This document shows positions 6,339 through 9,533 of a stretch of 9,533 nt of DNA, piece by piece (positions within the stretch are counted from its first letter, which is position 1; each line of letters begins with the position of its first letter). The translations under genes and the position numbers were made by a program. The stretch is taken from assembly GCA_964542585.1 (NCBI GenBank), contig CAZIUI010000041.1, positions 1 to 9,533 on the forward strand, in the 5' to 3' direction. This DNA comes from CAYYUA01 sp964542585 (GTDB lineage Bacteria; Bacteroidota; Bacteroidia; CAILMK01; CAYYUA01). The notes under the pieces are model-generated. The model was given only the letters and a program-made list of their open reading frames with translations, searched no databases and had not been told where the DNA came from.

Positions 6339-6376
6339 CGCCGATGCAACGTGTTAACCTTGAAAAATAAAAAGCC

Positions 6377-7642
6377 TTGCGCTTTACCATATTCATAAAT
6401 GGCTTAAAGGAGAGCGCCATTTTTGCCTTTCAAAATCTGCGCAACAATCCTTTAAGAACGCTGCTTTCCCTACTTGGTGTTACCATAGGGATCTTCTGCA
6501 TATCAGCCATTCTTTCATTGGTGGATTCCCTGAATTACAACCTGAAATCTTCCCTTTCTAAGCTAGGCAAAAATGTCATTTATGTGGACAAGTGGCCGTG
6601 GGGAGATTTTTCCGATTACCCTTGGTGGAAATATATCAACCGTCCGGAAATAGGCATCCGGGAGATGAAACTCCTAACCAACCGCTATGATAAAGCAGAA
6701 GCCATTGCTTTTGATGCCTCTATTGGCCGTAAAACCATTAAGGCGGGGAAGCAAGTGGCTGAGAATATCCGGATAAAAGCTATTACTAAGCAATATCCGG
6801 CTGTAAGAAACCTCCCAATTGAAAAAGGCCGCTACTTCTCGGGAGCTGAGTTTGAGAAAGGAAGCGCTACAGTGCTCCTTGGTCATGAGGTGGCGAATAA
6901 CCTTTTCCCAAAACGCGGAGCTGTAGGGCAATCGATAGACGCCCTGGGTCGAAAGCTTCAAGTTGCAGGGGTCCTGGAGAAGGCCGGTGAAAGTCTGATT
7001 GATTTTGGAGGCAGTGTGGATAACCAAGCGTTCATCCCTGTTTCGTTGGGGGAAAAACTTTACACCCTTTCAGGTGAGAATGCCCGGACTTCCATTATGG
7101 TTAAAACAGCGAAAGGTCAGAGCATGTCCGAGTTGCAAAGTGATCTTACGGCCGTCATGCGGTCTATCCGAAATCTTGAACCTAAGGAGGAGAACAATTT
7201 TGCCCTTAACCGCGTATCTATGCTTACCCGGCAAATTGACCAGGTGCTGCGGGTAGCCAATATTGCTGGATGGCTAGTGGCGGCATTTTCGATCCTGGTG
7301 GGCGGATTTGGCGTAGCCAATATCATGTTTGTTTCTGTTAAAGAAAGGACCCCTATCATCGGTATCCAAAAAGCCATAGGCGCTCCTAATACTTTTATCC
7401 TGGTACAGGTACTCGTGGAATCTATTATTTTGTGCATAATTGGTGGGGTGATCGGAATTTTAAGTGTCGGGCTTATTGCCTACGGGATCAACCAGTTGGT
7501 TGCATTCCAGCTATTACTGACTACAAGCAATATCTTAACCGGTCTGACCTTATCTACCCTAATAGGAGTCCTGGCAGGTATTATACCTGCTTATCAAGCC
7601 TCCCAAATGGATCCCATTGGAGCCATTCGTTATGCCATGTAG
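6377..7642 (+). CDS. ABC transporter permease, MacB/FtsX type
   Basis: A 421-residue inner-membrane permease of the MacB/LolC/FtsX superfamily. Helix 1 lies at about 28-50. A periplasmic MacB_PCD-like domain covers about 51-290. Three C-terminal helices lie at about 295-318, 342-372 and 386-406. Hallmarks are FGVANIMFVSVKERTPIIGI (311-330) followed by QKAIGA, and the terminal IPAYQASQMDPIGAIRYA. Members work with a separate ATPase to drive mechanical steps such as export of peptides, drugs or lipoproteins rather than classical transport. Start choice: TAA at 6368-6370 is in frame just upstream and no ATG follows until deep in the protein, so TTG 6377 is the only sensible start. No ATPase subunit or membrane-fusion protein gene is next to it, so its partner must be encoded elsewhere. 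apaG follows 55 nt later. The substrate cannot be inferred. Confidence 0.92.
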   Translation: MRFTIFINGLKESAIFAFQNLRNNPLRTLLSLLGVTIGIFCISAILSLVDSLNYNLKSSLSKLGKNVIYVDKWPWGDFSDYPWWKYINRPEIGIREMKLLTNRYDKAEAIAFDASIGRKTIKAGKQVAENIRIKAITKQYPAVRNLPIEKGRYFSGAEFEKGSATVLLGHEVANNLFPKRGAVGQSIDALGRKLQVAGVLEKAGESLIDFGGSVDNQAFIPVSLGEKLYTLSGENARTSIMVKTAKGQSMSELQSDLTAVMRSIRNLEPKEENNFALNRVSMLTRQIDQVLRVANIAGWLVAAFSILVGGFGVANIMFVSVKERTPIIGIQKAIGAPNTFILVQVLVESIILCIIGGVIGILSVGLIAYGINQLVAFQLLLTTSNILTGLTLSTLIGVLAGIIPAYQASQMDPIGAIRYAM

Positions 7643-7647
7643 ATTTT
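7617..7647 (+). promoter_or_regulatory. Candidate promoter for apaG at the end of the permease gene
   Basis: TTG (7617-7619), 20 nt of spacer, then TAGATTTT (7640-7647) matches 7 of 8 positions of TAnnTTTG with normal Bacteroidota spacing. The box overlaps the permease stop codon TAG. Transcription would start near 7653, about 45 nt before the apaG ATG, so apaG may be expressed independently of the permease. Confidence 0.33.
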
Positions 7648-7697
7648 GCATGAAACCATAGAATGCTTTACTTGTTCCCTTTTTAAATACAACTGAT

Positions 7698-8093
7698 ATG
7701 TCCATGAAAGCTCAAAGCGAAACCAGAGATGTATCCATAAAAGTTGAGACCAGCTACCATGACCACGAGTCCGAACCAGAAACAGGTAGCTACGTCTTTA
7801 CTTACCGCATCACTATCCTAAACCAAGGCGAGCACACTATCAAGCTCCTTAGGCGGTATTGGCACATCACCGATTCTAACGCTGTCAAACAAGAAGTTGA
7901 AGGCGAAGGGGTTGTCGGTCGCCAACCAGTTTTGGAGCCTGGGGAATCTCACCAATATACTTCCGGCTGTAATTTGCAGACGGACATCGGGAAAATGGAA
8001 GGCTTTTTCACCATGGAAAAAGTCGGCACGGGAGAGCAATTCCGCGTCTACACTCCGGCTTTTCAGATGATTGATCCTTCACGGTATAATTAA
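7698..8093 (+). CDS. apaG: ApaG domain protein
   Basis: A 131-residue protein, close to the usual 125-130 of ApaG. The fold is a fibronectin-III-like beta sandwich. Diagnostic segments are FTYRITILNQG (34-44), RRYWHITDSN (52-61), the glycine motif GEGVVG (69-74), QPVLEPGESHQYTSG (76-90) and GKMEGFFTM (98-106). ApaG is linked to magnesium/cobalt efflux phenotypes in enterobacteria and to nucleotide binding, but its biochemical role is unsettled. The start is ATG 7698; a second ATG two codons on is also possible. It lies 55 nt after the ABC permease and ends at a strong terminator, so it is the last gene of this rightward unit. Family assignment is firm. Confidence 0.95.
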   Translation: MSMKAQSETRDVSIKVETSYHDHESEPETGSYVFTYRITILNQGEHTIKLLRRYWHITDSNAVKQEVEGEGVVGRQPVLEPGESHQYTSGCNLQTDIGKMEGFFTMEKVGTGEQFRVYTPAFQMIDPSRYN

Positions 8094-8115
8094 TCGGATA
8101 ATTATTGCGGGCATT

Positions 8116-8150
8116 AAAAAGGGAGGGATCTTAACGATTTCTCCCTTTTT
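8116..8150. terminator. Rho-independent terminator after apaG, usable in both directions
   Basis: AAAAAGGGAG (8116-8125) pairs with CTCCCTTTTT (8141-8150) around a 15-nt loop, and further T residues follow. The stem has a GC core and a T-run on each strand, so it can end both the apaG transcript and the leftward flavoprotein transcript converging from the right. Confidence 0.85.
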
Positions 8151-8226
8151 TTATGATTATTGAATCTGAGGCCTTATTCTGTGGGCAATGTTTGAAAATA
8201 CCTGATATAATTTCATTAAACGGTAT

Positions 8227-9240
8227 TTAAACAGGTGCCTTATCCTTGGTCTTTTTGAGGATATCAGCTACAATGGGTGCCCCATGAAAGCGGCCGTTTT
8301 CAATGAATATTTCTGAAGTATTGTAACCCGCCAAAATCACGCCTGCTAAGTACAGGCCCGGCACATTGCTTTCCAGCGTATCGGGATCATGATAAGGTTT
8401 CAGGGTTGATTCATCGATCTCAACGCCAAGTTTACGCAGAAAATAAGCATCTGGATGATAACCCGTCATTAGAAAAACCTGGTCAGCCGAAATAGAGAAG
8501 GTTTCGTGGTTAGCGTCTGTTAATTCCAGTTTTCCTTCGTGAATAGCTTTTACTTCAGTATTGAAGTAAGCCGGAATGGAGCCTTCCTTGATGCGGTTTT
8601 CCAGGTTCGGCTTTAGCCAATACTTGACGCTTTGCTTAAGGGCCTCTCCGTGATGGATTAGCTTAACATTAACCCCATGCTGGTAAAGATCCAACGTATT
8701 TTCAGCGGCTGAATTAGAGCCGCCTACTACGGCTACATCCATTCCGATGTAACGATAGGCTTCATCGTAGTAGTGGGAGACATGAGGAAGCGTTTCACCC
8801 GGTACGTTCAGGGAATTCGGCCGGTCATAATAGCCCGTTGCTGCTACGACATAGCGTGCTTCGTAATGGCCTTTTGGGGTGTAGACCGTAAAACCGGTTT
8901 CGGTTTTTTCCACATTGTCAACTGGCGTAAAAGGTTGCACGTTCAGGTCGTACTTCCGGGCTACAGCCAGGTAATATTCCAGCGCCTCAGCGCGGCTTGG
9001 ACGTCTGCCCGGTGTGGTAGTAGGGAAGGGCAAACCATCTAATTCCAGTAGTTCGGCCGTGGAAAAAAATGTGGAATTGGTTGGGTAGTGCCGGATGCTG
9101 TTGACAAGGCTACCCTTATCCAACATGATATACGAGAGATTTTGTTTTTGGGCTTCAATAGCCGTAGCCATTCCGGTAGGCCCTGCCCCAATGATCACCA
9201 GATCCAGTGGCTGCATGATTGAATTTTTATTATCCTTCAT
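8227..9240 (-). CDS. ypdA: YpdA-family FAD/NADPH oxidoreductase (bacillithiol disulfide reductase-like)
   Basis: A 337-residue flavoprotein counted from ATG 9240; the frame can be extended three codons to a TTG at 9249, and ATG 9216 is a shorter option. The residue numbers here count from that TTG. It has an FAD-binding dinucleotide fold at the N-terminus (LVIIGAGPTGMATAIEA, 18-33), the YpdA signature VNSIRHYPTNSTFFSTAELL (49-68), an ATGYYDRPN segment (137-145), a second NADPH-binding fold (VVGGSNSAAE, 174-183) and the C-terminal FAD-contacting LAGVILAGYNTSEIFIENGR (301-320). YpdA reduces oxidised bacillithiol (BSSB) with NADPH in the cytoplasm, keeping the thiol pool reduced. The Cys that follows GxGP in Firmicutes YpdA (Cys14 in S. 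aureus), reported as needed for activity, is Thr25 here. The gene is monocistronic in view and converges on the apaG terminator. Family membership is firm; the exact substrate is inferred. Confidence 0.9.
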   Translation of the reverse strand: MKDNKNSIMQPLDLVIIGAGPTGMATAIEAQKQNLSYIMLDKGSLVNSIRHYPTNSTFFSTAELLELDGLPFPTTTPGRRPSRAEALEYYLAVARKYDLNVQPFTPVDNVEKTETGFTVYTPKGHYEARYVVAATGYYDRPNSLNVPGETLPHVSHYYDEAYRYIGMDVAVVGGSNSAAENTLDLYQHGVNVKLIHHGEALKQSVKYWLKPNLENRIKEGSIPAYFNTEVKAIHEGKLELTDANHETFSISADQVFLMTGYHPDAYFLRKLGVEIDESTLKPYHDPDTLESNVPGLYLAGVILAGYNTSEIFIENGRFHGAPIVADILKKTKDKAPV

Positions 9241-9533
9241 TGGTAACAATGGTTGCAGGATTCAGTTTCTTAACCAATTAGTTTTTGTAAGCGGTATTTT
9301 GCTCAATTCCCATCATCAGGGTCCTATTCCTTTGGTCATTATCCATTCTGGCTCCAAAAGGTCATTTTAACGGATATAAGTAATAGTGGCAAAAATAGCA
9401 GCAAAAGTAGAATCTTAATGATGCCTAGTTTCAACCTCTTTCCACTTGGCCATTTCGACCGCCAGGGAGAAATCTTGGTTAACCTGGCTGACTGACGGAA
9501 TCTTTTAGCCAAAACCTCGGACCTAGCAGCCAA
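9241..9533. other. Right-edge stretch without a convincing gene
   Basis: Upstream of the leftward flavoprotein gene. An open frame on the minus strand (9339-9533) encodes a basic N-terminus plus a Leu-rich helix, but it has no ATG start and looks like a composition artefact. A different minus frame (9415-9504) gives 29 coding-like residues (NQDFSLAVEMAKWKEVE) bounded by stops, perhaps a decayed gene end. I found no TAnnTTTG box on the minus strand in front of the flavoprotein gene. Confidence 0.4.

Larger units (their letters stand above)
5901..6376. other. Gene-free divergent intergenic region
   Basis: This region separates the leftward amidase cassette from the rightward ABC permease. The left half is strongly A/T-rich. 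The right half (about 6170-6376) has higher GC and is open on both strands: minus 6102-6332, and plus 6174-6398 with a TTG start. Neither product resembles a family I know, and the plus frame would overlap the permease start by 22 nt. I leave both uncalled. The stretch probably holds promoters for both flanking units and perhaps an old gene remnant. Confidence 0.5.

Noticed and set aside
6102..6398. Two overlapping open frames on opposite strands in the divergent intergenic region
   Set aside because: No recognisable motifs, a TTG start on the plus strand, and overlap with the permease start; kept only as a question in the findings.
9095..9370. Plus-strand open frame of 91 codons antisense to the start of the YpdA-like gene
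   Set aside because: Shadow of a well-supported flavoprotein gene.
9339..9533. Minus-strand open frame at the right edge with a Leu-rich helix
   Set aside because: No ATG, reaches the window edge only through TTG, and a competing frame (9415-9504) looks equally coding; too little to call.

Overview
The window looks like chromosomal DNA of a Bacteroidota member, most likely Cytophagales-like. The evidence is a secreted protein with a type IX secretion (T9SS) type A C-terminal sorting domain, a YpdA-type bacillithiol-disulfide-reductase homologue, TAnnTTTG-like promoter boxes, weak or absent Shine-Dalgarno sequences and moderate GC. I see no rRNA, tRNA, CRISPR array or intact insertion sequence.

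Left part (1-1414): the C-terminal 65 residues of a gene cut by the window edge, ending in a glycine-rich tail, then about 1.2 kb without an intact gene. Near the end of this gap (about 1008-1308) lies a decayed fragment of the C-terminal DUF4143 domain of an AAA-family ATPase, with a frame change and an in-frame TAG.

Centre-left (1415-3414): two rightward genes 14 nt apart, a secreted T9SS cargo protein and a di-haem cytochrome c peroxidase/MauG-family protein. They probably form an operon. A hairpin follows, in the convergent gap with the next block.

Centre (3522-5876): a tight leftward cassette of five genes, and the most unusual part of the window. It starts with an AmpD-type N-acetylmuramoyl-L-alanine amidase that carries an SH3 domain but no signal peptide. 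Four small unrecognised membrane or coiled-coil proteins follow, with gaps of 3, 11 and 15 nt and then a 59-nt gene overlap. The layout recalls a phage lysis cassette (endolysin plus holin- and spanin-like proteins) or a domesticated envelope-breaching module, but no capsid, tail or integrase gene is in view. A perfect TAGATTTG box lies just upstream of the amidase.

Right part (5877-9533): a 0.5-kb gene-free region with an 8-bp palindrome, then an orphan MacB/FtsX-type ABC transporter permease (TTG start), apaG, a strong hairpin terminator, and a leftward YpdA-like flavoprotein whose usual Cys in the GxGPCG motif is Thr. The last 0.3 kb has no convincing gene.
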